Shown here: in pieces, positions 30,600 through 39,292 of the stretch | How positions within the stretch are numbered: the first letter of the stretch is position 1 | Layout: each line of letters begins with the position of its first letter | Source of the DNA: Hyphomicrobiales bacterium | GTDB lineage: Bacteria; Pseudomonadota; Alphaproteobacteria; Rhizobiales; Rhizobiaceae | DNA length: 64,000 nt | NCBI GenBank assembly: GCA_900465685.1 | Contig: UEGR01000007.1 | Coordinates: 496,001 to 560,000 of the forward strand | Direction: 5' to 3' | Position numbers and translations under genes: made by a program | The notes under the pieces: model-generated | Databases searched by the model: none | Told to the model about the DNA's origin: nothing | The model's input: only the letters and a program-made list of their open reading frames with translations

Positions 30600-33500
30600 T
30601 CGCCGCCCTCCCCACCGGCATCGCCGCCAGCGGACCATTCCAGCACACGTGCAAGGTGATCATAGTCGCCCGTCAGGTCAGTTTCACGGAACGGTAGCGC
30701 GCGCGAAAGATAACCCTTATCCGGCTTCTGATATTCAGCAAGCAATTGCGCAAGGCGTTGCCACGCTTCTTCACCCAAAGCGGGTGCGGTTTTTTCCGAT
30801 GGCGGTCTGCTGATCTTCAAGATGGATTCCGGTTTCACCTCGCCCCCGGCACGAAGCCGCACATAGGTGAGATCCGACGCCCGAACAGAGCCCACCTCGC
30901 GGAATGCGCCGCGCACCAGAAGAGCAGCCTCCAGCGCCAGCTGCGGCGACAGGAGGACATGCGCCTGACGCGGCGAAGGCGTAGAGCCGGTTTTATAGTC
31001 GATGATATCCGCGGTGCCGTCCCGCATCAGATCGATACGGTCAGCGCGGCCTGAAAGGGTGATACCAAGGTTTTCGATCTCCCGTTTATCCGAGGCGATT
31101 TCCGCAAACCGTGTCTGTACATTATAGGCGCGCTCCCGCTCCCATTCGAGAAACTGGGGGATCAGCGCCGTGAAACGCGGCCACCAGACGGCTTCGATCT
31201 CGGTCGGCAAATCCATATCGGCAAACAGGATGCGCCCCAGTTCCATCAAACGCTCGGCGGCATCGGGAGCCAGCGGATCGATATTTTCCTGCGTGAAATG
31301 TCCAAGAATGTCATGGAACAGCGTGCCGCGTTCCGCCGCCGCCGGATCACGAATCAATGGCTCCAGCGGACGCAGCTTGAGAATTTTCTTGGCGAAAATC
31401 GCGTAAGGATCGCGACGCAGTGTTTCCACTTCCGTGACGGAGAAATGTTTGGGCCGCGCTGCAACCGGCGGCGCAGGCTCAGGCCTCTTGACGAAAGGTA
31501 CATCCGGTGCACGATCAATCTCCCGCGACCAGTGCAGGAAACGCTGGCCACGCTGGCGCATTTCCTTTGTCACATCCGCACCCAGCACAGTTTCCAGCCG
31601 CTGCAACCAGCGCGATGTCACCGTTGGTGCGTTGTCGGAACGCTGCGAGCGCGACAGCACCACATGGTCCATGCCAAGCGCCATTTGGAAATCATGCGCG
31701 GCAAGGCCAGTGCGCCGCTCTGGCGGATCAAGCGCGATCATCGCTTTCATCGGGCGCGACATGAAGGGATCGTTGCGGGTCTTGGCAGGCCAGCTGCCTT
31801 CGTTCAGACCGCCGATCACCACCGTGTCGACCGTCTGCAGCCGCGCTTCGAGCGCACCCCAGACGAAGACGCGCGGATGACCGCCCGGATGCGGCTTGAC
31901 CGTTTCGCCAGCCATCAGTGCATCCAGAATTGCAGGCCATTCGCTGGCTTCGAAATCCAGTTCCGACTCGCTCGAAACCAGACCGCGCAGGAAGGAGGCA
32001 ACCTTTTCGCCGCGCTCACCGGAATAGAAGGCCGCGACACTGCCGTTTTCATCGCGCGCCATGTTCTCAATGGCTTCAGCTGTTGCCCGTGCTATCTCAG
32101 CAATATTGGTTCGTCGGCTTGTTGTCGCGAAAGGCGCCAACGGCGCAACAGCCTGGGACAGGTTTTCGCAAAGACCGCGCGCGGCGGCGATCATCTCCGG
32201 CGTGATACTGTCGTGCCATGCCGGACGCCAGGACTGGTTGGCGCTTTCTTCCAGTCGTCGATCGAAAAAAGCTGGCAGATCAGTGACCGAAGCGCGGCCC
32301 GTGCCGCCGCGAAAGGCAACAAGCTCCAGCGTTTCGCCAGCCAGACGCCGGTCGATGCGCGGTGTTTCCAGCCGCAGCAAAGGGTGCTTCACCAGCGCCA
32401 GCAAGGCCACCGGATCGCCGGGATTGAACACCGTTTCGACCGTCAGGCGCAGAAGCGTCGAGGTCTCTACATCGCGCAAATGCCGCCCGCCGGAATCATC
32501 GGCATCAATGCCGAAACGCGCCAGTTCGCCAACCACGCGCCGCGCCAGATTGCGATCCGCCGTCACCAGCGCCGCGATCTTGCCCTCCTCGTGAATGGCA
32601 TTGCGCAGCGCCAGCGCCACCGACAGGGCTTCCTCGCGTTCGTTTGCCGCCTCAATGAGGTCGATTTTGTGGGCCGAAGCCAGAAGAACATCCGGCTGCA
32701 TATCCGGGTGTTGGCTGAGCGCACCCCACGCATCAGTCGTTTCCGCCGGCCGCAGCGCTTCACTCACAACGCGTTCCAGAACACGCTTCGATTTTTTCTT
32801 GCGCATGATCTCATCCGAAAAGTCTGTCAACTTTTCGGGATCATGCGTCGGCATATCCTCAATATGCTCGACATCTTCGCGAAGAGTCCCGATAGCACGC
32901 AGCAACTTGTGCAGGCCATATTGCGGATGTCCGAAGGTCGAGGGATTGTCCTCGGCCTCGCCCAGCATTTTCCACGCATCATCGTCCAGATCACGATCAA
33001 GCCCCGGCAGAACGACTGCGCCATTCGGCAGATGGGCGATAACGGAAACCAGTTCGGCGGTGGCCGGAATGGAACCCGTTGAACCAGCGGCGATGACCGG
33101 CCCCGGAGGTGGGTTATCGCGCAGGCGCGCCACCTCACCCCAGATCAACTCGTTGCGGTGTGCTGCCGGATTGGACAGCTTGCGCTCGGCCAGAATATCG
33201 GGCCACAGCTTGGTGACGATATCGAGGAAACCGAGCGTCACCCGCCACCAGTCGGCAAGATCGTCCGGCGCGATCGTGGCAAGTTCACTCCATTTCGCGC
33301 CATCGGTTTCCACCTGATCCATCAGCCCGGCCAGATCGCGGGCCAGCCAGATGGCATCGGCGGTCGTGGCCGGAACCGATACATCGTCAACGCCGAACAG
33401 CGCACGCACATGGGCAGGCAGGGATTCACGCCATGGACGGATCAGACGCGCCAGCAGCAAAAGCCGCTCGGCCTTTGCAATTGGCGGGTTGAGGTCGAAC

Positions 33501-33793
33501 ACGCCCGCCGCCCCAGCATTGAAAAAAGCCGCGTCCTCATCCACATCGCCCAGCGGTCGTATCGCTGGCAAAATAGCGCTCTTAGCCGGATTCATATCGA
33601 CGATAACAGATCGCAGAGCACGCGCTGCACGACGCGTCGGAACGTAAATGGTTGCGCTGGCCAGTGCCAGAGGATCTGCTGGATTGCCGGGAAAACCTTC
33701 GATCAGCCTTCCCTCAAGCAGGGCCTTGGCAAAGGCTGGCAGGAAGGGCGTTCCGGAAGGAATGGAAAACAGCCTTGGCTTTGTTTTGCTCAT
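30596..33793 (-). CDS. addB: Double-strand break repair protein AddB, with an in-frame repeat insert
   Basis: 1065 residues from MSKTKPRLFSIP, supported by AGGAGAG upstream. The N-terminal part is an inactive helicase fold (YVPTRRAARALRSVIVDM). The C-terminal RecB-like nuclease carries ADRIDLMRDGTADIIDYKTG. It pairs with AddA. I do not see the four cysteines of the iron-sulphur cluster of Bacillus AddB. About a third of the way in (33% from the start), residues including HDPEKLTDFSDEIMRK are encoded by a copy of the palindromic repeat family (32802-32847) that is otherwise intergenic. Confidence 0.94.
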   Translation of the reverse strand: MSKTKPRLFSIPSGTPFLPAFAKALLEGRLIEGFPGNPADPLALASATIYVPTRRAARALRSVIVDMNPAKSAILPAIRPLGDVDEDAAFFNAGAAGVFDLNPPIAKAERLLLLARLIRPWRESLPAHVRALFGVDDVSVPATTADAIWLARDLAGLMDQVETDGAKWSELATIAPDDLADWWRVTLGFLDIVTKLWPDILAERKLSNPAAHRNELIWGEVARLRDNPPPGPVIAAGSTGSIPATAELVSVIAHLPNGAVVLPGLDRDLDDDAWKMLGEAEDNPSTFGHPQYGLHKLLRAIGTLREDVEHIEDMPTHDPEKLTDFSDEIMRKKKSKRVLERVVSEALRPAETTDAWGALSQHPDMQPDVLLASAHKIDLIEAANEREEALSVALALRNAIHEEGKIAALVTADRNLARRVVGELARFGIDADDSGGRHLRDVETSTLLRLTVETVFNPGDPVALLALVKHPLLRLETPRIDRRLAGETLELVAFRGGTGRASVTDLPAFFDRRLEESANQSWRPAWHDSITPEMIAAARGLCENLSQAVAPLAPFATTSRRTNIAEIARATAEAIENMARDENGSVAAFYSGERGEKVASFLRGLVSSESELDFEASEWPAILDALMAGETVKPHPGGHPRVFVWGALEARLQTVDTVVIGGLNEGSWPAKTRNDPFMSRPMKAMIALDPPERRTGLAAHDFQMALGMDHVVLSRSQRSDNAPTVTSRWLQRLETVLGADVTKEMRQRGQRFLHWSREIDRAPDVPFVKRPEPAPPVAARPKHFSVTEVETLRRDPYAIFAKKILKLRPLEPLIRDPAAAERGTLFHDILGHFTQENIDPLAPDAAERLMELGRILFADMDLPTEIEAVWWPRFTALIPQFLEWERERAYNVQTRFAEIASDKREIENLGITLSGRADRIDLMRDGTADIIDYKTGSTPSPRQAHVLLSPQLALEAALLVRGAFREVGSVRASDLTYVRLRAGGEVKPESILKISRPPSEKTAPALGEEAWQRLAQLLAEYQKPDKGYLSRALPFRETDLTGDYDHLARVLEWSAGGDAGGEGGE
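32802..32847. repeat. Palindromic repeat inside addB
   Basis: Arms CGCATGATC (32802-32810) and GATCATGCG (32839-32847) are exact complements. The inner pairs are CCGAAAAGT / ACTTTTCGG. It is read in frame through addB. Confidence 0.8.
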
Positions 33794-33824
33794 GCTGTTT
33801 CTCTCCTTCATCAATTACCTTGGC

Positions 33825-34544
33825 TCAAACCAGTGCGGAAAGTGCGGCCTCCGCTTGCGCTATGGCCTCTGGCGTTCCGACCGTCAGCCAATGCCCCACC
33901 ATGGGCATACCATAAAGACGGCCTTCAGCGATGGCCTTATCGAAATATCGATTGAGCGACGCCACTTCAGGCGTTGCACCTGCAAAAATGCGCGGGTGAA
34001 TGATACCAGCCCCGGCATAGATCAGCGGCGTTCCGGGCACATCGCGAGCACGGCGCAAACGGCCTGCATCATCGGCGACGAAATCGCCCTTCCCTTCGAA
34101 ACCAGTGGCCTGATCAAGCCCCGCCGTCATCAGCAGGATATCCATGCAGGTATCGTCCCAGGCTTCGCCTAAAGCCGTAAGATTGGGCTTCGCTGTATCA
34201 CCCACCCAGAATGTATCGGCGTTCAGAAGATAGAACGGAGACGTTCCCAGCTGTGGCAATGCCTTTACGATACCGCCTGCGGAATCGAGCAGCAGATCAC
34301 GCTCGTCGGAAATGACGATATGCGGCTCCGCGCGGTCAGCGAGATAGGTATCCAGTTGGTCGGCTAAATAATGGACATTTACCACCGCGTTGGGCACGCC
34401 AACAGCTTCCAGCGCGTCCAGACCCCAGTCGATCAGTGGCTTTCCCGCGACTTTGACCAGCGGCTTTGGAATTGTCTCGGTGATGGGGCGCATACGCTTG
34501 CCAAGCCCCGCCGCCAGAACCATGGCCGTCTCAGGCATTTTCAT
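33825..34544 (-). CDS. murU: Nucleotidyltransferase, probable MurNAc-1-phosphate uridylyltransferase (MurU-like)
   Basis: A 239-residue sugar-nucleotidyltransferase: MVLAAGLGKRMRPITETIPKP is the NTP-binding start and LLNADTFW the metal-binding Asp region. MurU of Pseudomonas makes UDP-MurNAc from MurNAc-1-phosphate in cell-wall recycling. The assignment rests on overall likeness and on the adjoining AmgK-like kinase domain, its known partner. It overlaps the upstream tsaE-amgK gene by 14 nt; AGGAAGGG lies 10 nt before the ATG. Confidence 0.8.
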   Translation of the reverse strand: MKMPETAMVLAAGLGKRMRPITETIPKPLVKVAGKPLIDWGLDALEAVGVPNAVVNVHYLADQLDTYLADRAEPHIVISDERDLLLDSAGGIVKALPQLGTSPFYLLNADTFWVGDTAKPNLTALGEAWDDTCMDILLMTAGLDQATGFEGKGDFVADDAGRLRRARDVPGTPLIYAGAGIIHPRIFAGATPEVASLNRYFDKAIAEGRLYGMPMVGHWLTVGTPEAIAQAEAALSALV

Positions 34545-36066
34545 TGCGCACGAACCCTTCCTGCATCAACCCCAATTCGCGGAACCATGCCGCCACGGGC
34601 GCCATGACCGGATGAACAAGCACACGCCCGAGATAATCATGGATGCGCGGCAGATGGTTGAGATAAGCCGGTTTGCCGTCGCGCTCATCAAGCCGCACAA
34701 AGAGGCCGAGCAGCTTGGCATTGCGTTGCGCGCCCATGGCCGCATAGGCCTTGCGGAACAGAGCTTCGTCGAAAGCATGGCCGAGGCGACGGCGCTCCTC
34801 ACAATAAGCCGCCACGACCGCCTGCTCCAGTTCGACGGAGATCGTCACGCGCGCGTCGAGCGCCAGCGAGGCCACATCATATGCAGCGGGACCGATCATC
34901 GCGTCCTGAAAATCGATGGTTCCGATCCTGTCCTTGCCTTCGGCTTCCGGAAACCAGAACAGGTTCGGCGAATGATAATCGCGCAGCAAAAGGCTCTGTT
35001 CGACATCAGCGATATCGACAATCACCCTGTCCCACGCGGCTTCGTAAGCCTGCTTTTCAGCGTCGGTCAGTTGCCGCCCCATCATGCGCGGCGCATACCA
35101 CTGCCCGACAAGGCTCACCTCAATCATCATGGCATCACGGTCGAAAGGCGCAATCAGGTGATCGGCGTAGCCATCGAGCGGCACGCGGTTCGGCCAGTCC
35201 ACACCATGCACATGCGCGAGAAAGCGCCCTGCCGCCTCGTAGCGTTCCGCCACCGGCTCACCGGATTCAGCACGCATGCCCTCTACGCCCAGATTTTCCA
35301 GAACCAGAAAACCTGCATCCAGATCAGCGGCGCGCATGTCCGGCACACGAAAACCATGCGCGGCCAGAAGCCCGTCAATGGCCGCGAAAGCCAGGATATT
35401 TTCGGCCAGATGCGCAATCTGCCGATAGGTCTTGCCGTCACGCAACGGCGGATCATAGGGCATCTGCGGCGCATTCATGAGAATTTCGACGCCATGCGCA
35501 GTGCGGATCGTTTCATATTTGCGCGGAGATGCATCGCCTTGCAGATAACGCCGCTCGGCACCCTGCCGGTCGTAACGGTCAAGGAAAGCGCGAATGGCCA
35601 GCGAACGCTCCAGACGGCTGATCGCCGCCTGCGGCCCGGTAATGGCGATGCGCCGCCCTGCCCCTTCATGCGAAAGCGTGACCGAGAAATTCGCTTCGGG
35701 CAAAAAGCCCTCGCCGCGTTCCGGCCATTCGGAAAGCACAACACCATCATCCAGAAATTCGACCAGTCCCAGCTCGTCGAGTTCTTCTCCCGACGACAGG
35801 CGATAAAGATCGGCATGAGCGACCGGTAAACGAAGCGCATCGTAGCTCTGCACCAACGTGAAGGTCGGGCTTGGCACTTCCAGCCCCGGATCGTCAGCAA
35901 TGGCGCGGATTATTGCGCGTGCCAGCGACGACTTCCCCGCCCCCAGATCGCCGGAAAGCGTGACCAGATCGCCCTTTTGCAGAGCAAGAGCGAAGTCCTC
36001 GCCAAACCGGAGTGTGGCGGCTTCATCGGGCAGGTAGGATTCGAGAATCTGTGTTTGGGCGCTCAT
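34531..36066 (-). CDS. tsaE: TsaE-AmgK fusion: tRNA t6A ATPase subunit plus sugar kinase
   Basis: 511 residues with two domains. Residues 1-150: TsaE (YjeE) ATPase with LSGDLGAGKSSLARAII, PSPTFTLVQSY and HADLYRL, needed for t6A37 tRNA modification. Residues 170-511: aminoglycoside-phosphotransferase fold with LLRDYHSPNLFW and IGTIDFQDAMIGPAAYD, resembling AmgK, the MurNAc/GlcNAc anomeric kinase. The fusion is known in Rhizobiales. No strong ribosome-binding site is seen before MSAQTQILES; an ORF extending upstream is not homologous. The second domain and the overlapping MurU-like gene form a muropeptide salvage pair. Confidence 0.88.
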   Translation of the reverse strand: MSAQTQILESYLPDEAATLRFGEDFALALQKGDLVTLSGDLGAGKSSLARAIIRAIADDPGLEVPSPTFTLVQSYDALRLPVAHADLYRLSSGEELDELGLVEFLDDGVVLSEWPERGEGFLPEANFSVTLSHEGAGRRIAITGPQAAISRLERSLAIRAFLDRYDRQGAERRYLQGDASPRKYETIRTAHGVEILMNAPQMPYDPPLRDGKTYRQIAHLAENILAFAAIDGLLAAHGFRVPDMRAADLDAGFLVLENLGVEGMRAESGEPVAERYEAAGRFLAHVHGVDWPNRVPLDGYADHLIAPFDRDAMMIEVSLVGQWYAPRMMGRQLTDAEKQAYEAAWDRVIVDIADVEQSLLLRDYHSPNLFWFPEAEGKDRIGTIDFQDAMIGPAAYDVASLALDARVTISVELEQAVVAAYCEERRRLGHAFDEALFRKAYAAMGAQRNAKLLGLFVRLDERDGKPAYLNHLPRIHDYLGRVLVHPVMAPVAAWFRELGLMQEGFVRNENA

Positions 36067-36345
36067 AGGCTCAGGACCGGCTAATTTGGTGCAAATGGTG
36101 TGAGGCCATCCGTTCGGATACGCGGAGAAAAGGCGAAGGAAATGTGGTTCATTTTCTAGCCTTTTCGACGATGTAGCCGGGCGAATGGACCACATCCTTC
36201 GGACACCGAAATGACTGGCGATCTGCTGCGTCGAGCTGCTTGACCGGGGGAACCGCCCCGTTCTTCACATCTCTCCTGGCAACTCTTGTCATTTCAGGTG
36301 CCATTTCCATCAAATTAGTCAGTCCTGAGCCTAGCACCGTTTACC

Positions 36346-38910
36346 TTATTCGGCAGCAACACGGAAGCTGCGTGTCTCCGACGGGAAGCGGCAGATGACG
36401 GTCGTTCCCCTGCCCGCGCCGGTCTCGATATCGACCTTGCCGCCATGCAGCTCCACGAAGCTTTTCACGATAGCAAGACCAAGCCCGGCACCGCGCTTGC
36501 GCCCGCCATTGGGGTAGGACTGGAAGCGCTTGAAGACAGTGTCCAGAACTTCCGGCGGCATACCATGCCCGTCATCATGAACAGAGAAGACCACTTCGGA
36601 CCCTTCACGGGCAACCTGCAACGTGACAGTCGAGCCTTCCGGCGCGTAATTCGTCGCGTTGGACAGAAGGTTGAAAAGCACCTGACGCACGCGATTGGCA
36701 TCCGCCTTGAATACATCGACATCGTCGGCAATATCGACATCAAGGCCGATATCATGGTCGCGCAGACGTTCGCTCACCCGCGAAGCAGCAGCGGAAATCG
36801 CTTCCACCACCGAAACATCGCCGATGTCCAGCTCCATGATGCCGGCATCAACGGTCGCGAGATCGAGAATATCGTTCACAATGGTCAGCAGGACCGAGGA
36901 AGACGTGCTGATATGCTCCAGATATTCGACCTGACGCTCGTTGAGCGAGCCGAAGGACGGGGTCTGCAGCAGTTCGGTAAAGCCGATAATGTTGGTCAGC
37001 GGCGAACGCAGCTCGTAGGAGACGTGCTGCACGAAATCGTTCTTGATCTGGTCGGCCAGTTCCAGCGCTTCGTTCTTTTCCTTCAGGGCACGCTCAACGC
37101 GCACCGTATCGGTCACATCGATGAAGGTGAGCATGGTCTGCCCCTTGGGCAACGGCACCACGGCGAAGGACAGGATCACACCGTCATCCAGCTCCACCTG
37201 CCCCATGCGACCGTCACGCTGGTCGAGGAAACCGGTCACCGAGGACACGAAATCGTCCCAGAGACCACTTCCGCCGCGTTCGCGGCAAAGCTTTGAAATC
37301 GTGGAGATATGCGTGCCCACCACGACCATGGCAGCAGGCAATGACCACAGATCCGCAAAGGACGGATTGGAAAGGCGCATGCGGCCATCGGAGCCGAACA
37401 CCGCCACGGCCTCAGCCAGATGATCCAGCGTTTCGCCCTGAACCTTGATCAGCGTGTTGTAGCGGCCTTCGAGTTCGAACTTTTCTGTCATATTCTCGAA
37501 GAACCAGGTCACGCCTCCTTGCGGATGCGGATTTGCCACCACACGCATCGTGCGCGTATCCGGCAGATGCCACATATGCTCCTGCGGCTCGACAGCGCGA
37601 TAGGCGGACAGCATGCCGTCCTTCCATTTGCGCCATTCCGGCTGTTCCGGCAGCTTGCCTTCGGACCGCAGGCGGTCGAAGAGCAAGGTGTTGCTCGGCT
37701 GGGTTTCCAGCCAAGCCGTATCGAGCGACCAGAGCTTCGCAAAGGCCTGATTGAAGAACTGGAGCTTCATCTCCGGATCGAAAATCGCCACGGCCGTGGA
37801 GAGCTGATCCAGTGTTTCAGCGTGGCTTTTCAGCGTGCGGCTCAGTTCTTCGCGCACCTGCTCGACTTCGCTCAGATCAAAGCCGAGACCGGCGGAACCG
37901 CCCTCGGCGCTCACATCGGTCACATCGAAAATTCGGCGATCGCCGCGCACAACTGTCGGCAATTGCTCATGCAGAACCGGCTCGGCAAAACGATCCCGCT
38001 CCAGGCGGATCCGCGCCTGCGCGCCGAAAAGCTCACGGCCTTCCGCGATCGCCTGGCTGGTATCGGGCATATCCACCGCACGCGCATAGGCCTGATTGAC
38101 CCATTCGATGCGGCCATTGCCATCGCGAACCCAGACCGGTTGCTCGATGCGTTCCAACAGGCGGCGCAGGAGTTCAACCCGTTCCGACAATTCGCGGTTC
38201 TGCGCCTGAAGTGCGGCGCGTTCCGCCTGAACGCCTTGCAGGCTGAAGAAGCGGGCGACGGCCAGACCGCCGGACGTGCGGCCATAAACATCAAGCAGCG
38301 TGCCATTATTGGTTTCGACCGTCAGATCGAAGGTGCGCGCATGTTCGCGCAGCGACGCGACGGCGCGTTCCAGTGCCGTCACCGATTGCGGGCGCAGCCA
38401 GCGGCCGAAAGCCAGAAATGCCGAACGATCCTGCGGCGCACCGCTTTCATCCGGCAATTGCCCGACCACATCGGCCCGCACCGTATGACCGTCCCAGACG
38501 ACGATCCGCTGATCCTTGAGATTGAGAAGCGCTTCGTTGCGCTGCGCAGTGAGGCTCAGATCGGAAAGTTTTGAACGCAGGTCCTTGTTTTCATTGGCAG
38601 CGCGCGAACGCTCACGAATGAGCCAGCCTGCGGAAAGCAGCGCCGCGCCCATGGCGCCGACAAACATGGAAAACTGGATAACTTCGAAGGCGCCGACGCT
38701 GCCGCCGCCAAAAGGCAGCTCGATGCGCGCGCCATCAGCGCCCTGCGCGAAAGCAGGCATTGCGGCAAGAACGGCGGAAACCGACACGGTCGCCTTCAAA
38801 ACGACCTGCCGAAGCGGCTTTGTAATACAAGCGAGGGCAACCGTCAGGCTTCTGCCTTTTCCGATTGTGGAATTGCCCCGGGCCTGATCCGGTAAGCCGA
38901 CTTCTGGCAT
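36346..38910 (-). CDS. divL: DivL-type PAS-domain pseudo histidine kinase
   Basis: 854 residues. One or two hydrophobic N-terminal segments (about 45-65 and 80-110) are followed by several PAS modules, a dimerisation helix and an ATPase domain (NLLSNATNYAPEGSTV, DDGHGMPPE, GAGLGLAIVKSFV). In the phosphorylation box the usual His is Tyr632 (HVSYELRSPLTN), the hallmark of DivL, a tyrosine-kinase-like scaffold that controls CckA and so CtrA in the alphaproteobacterial cell cycle. The start at MPEVGLPD has GGGAA in front. It follows ahcY after a 378-bp gap. Confidence 0.9.
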   Translation of the reverse strand: MPEVGLPDQARGNSTIGKGRSLTVALACITKPLRQVVLKATVSVSAVLAAMPAFAQGADGARIELPFGGGSVGAFEVIQFSMFVGAMGAALLSAGWLIRERSRAANENKDLRSKLSDLSLTAQRNEALLNLKDQRIVVWDGHTVRADVVGQLPDESGAPQDRSAFLAFGRWLRPQSVTALERAVASLREHARTFDLTVETNNGTLLDVYGRTSGGLAVARFFSLQGVQAERAALQAQNRELSERVELLRRLLERIEQPVWVRDGNGRIEWVNQAYARAVDMPDTSQAIAEGRELFGAQARIRLERDRFAEPVLHEQLPTVVRGDRRIFDVTDVSAEGGSAGLGFDLSEVEQVREELSRTLKSHAETLDQLSTAVAIFDPEMKLQFFNQAFAKLWSLDTAWLETQPSNTLLFDRLRSEGKLPEQPEWRKWKDGMLSAYRAVEPQEHMWHLPDTRTMRVVANPHPQGGVTWFFENMTEKFELEGRYNTLIKVQGETLDHLAEAVAVFGSDGRMRLSNPSFADLWSLPAAMVVVGTHISTISKLCRERGGSGLWDDFVSSVTGFLDQRDGRMGQVELDDGVILSFAVVPLPKGQTMLTFIDVTDTVRVERALKEKNEALELADQIKNDFVQHVSYELRSPLTNIIGFTELLQTPSFGSLNERQVEYLEHISTSSSVLLTIVNDILDLATVDAGIMELDIGDVSVVEAISAAASRVSERLRDHDIGLDVDIADDVDVFKADANRVRQVLFNLLSNATNYAPEGSTVTLQVAREGSEVVFSVHDDGHGMPPEVLDTVFKRFQSYPNGGRKRGAGLGLAIVKSFVELHGGKVDIETGAGRGTTVICRFPSETRSFRVAAE

Positions 38911-39118
38911 GTTTCCCTTTTCTCCGCCACCCGACTGCACAACCCGTAAAAACGGACGCGCACCCGTATTTCAACACTTCAACGTCTCGATTGGCCATCA
39001 CGCACCGCCACAGTGCCCGATAGCCAAACGTGTTTCAGGGACGAAGCGACCAGTCGCTTCCCGCCGAAACCGGCAAAAAACGCACTACGCGAACACCCGC
39101 CAAAACACATTGTTTCTT

Positions 39119-39164
39119 CGCATACCCGACCGCCAAAACCGCAATACACTTTTGCCGGGAATGC
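39119..39164. repeat. Degenerate palindromic repeat copy
   Basis: CGCATACCC, CCAAAACCGC, ACTTTTG, GGGAATGC in order. This is the same frame of conserved blocks as the copy at 47946, with several unpaired changes in the arms. Confidence 0.5.
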
Positions 39165-39229
39165 TTTTGATTCGTCTTCACAATACCCTTCCGACGAATC
39201 CACGTGAAGCGTGTCGCGCGCAAAAAGAA

Positions 39230-39259
39230 AGATCGGACAGCTTGTCAACTGCCCGATCT
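39230..39259 (-). terminator. Intrinsic terminator of ahcY
   Basis: The 11-bp stem AGATCGGGCAG / CTGTCCGATCT (one G-T pair) with 8-nt loop TTGACAAG is followed on the minus strand by TTCTTTTTG. Confidence 0.85.
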
Positions 39260-39277
39260 CAACATGTAGTAGAATGC

Positions 39278-39292
39278 TTAACCTATGGTTAA
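39278..39292. promoter_or_regulatory. CtrA-type box TTAA-N7-TTAA
   Basis: TTAACCTATGGTTAA is a perfect 15-bp palindrome matching the full CtrA consensus (TTAA, 7 nt, TTAA). It overlaps the ahcY stop codon and lies about 370 bp upstream of divL, a CtrA-pathway gene. Binding is inferred from sequence only. Confidence 0.5.

Larger units (their letters stand above)
38911..39288. other. 378-bp region between ahcY and divL
   Basis: No gene is visible. It holds the ahcY terminator (39230-39259), a perfect 8-bp hairpin GAAGCGAC / GTCGCTTC (39043-39060), a decayed copy of the palindromic repeat family (39119-39164), and a CtrA-like site at its edge (39278-39292). The divL promoter must lie here or in ahcY. 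Confidence 0.6.

Noticed and set aside
31298-33082. Plus-strand frame of 594 codons opposite addB
   Set aside because: Arg/Gln/His-rich shadow frame with no start signal.
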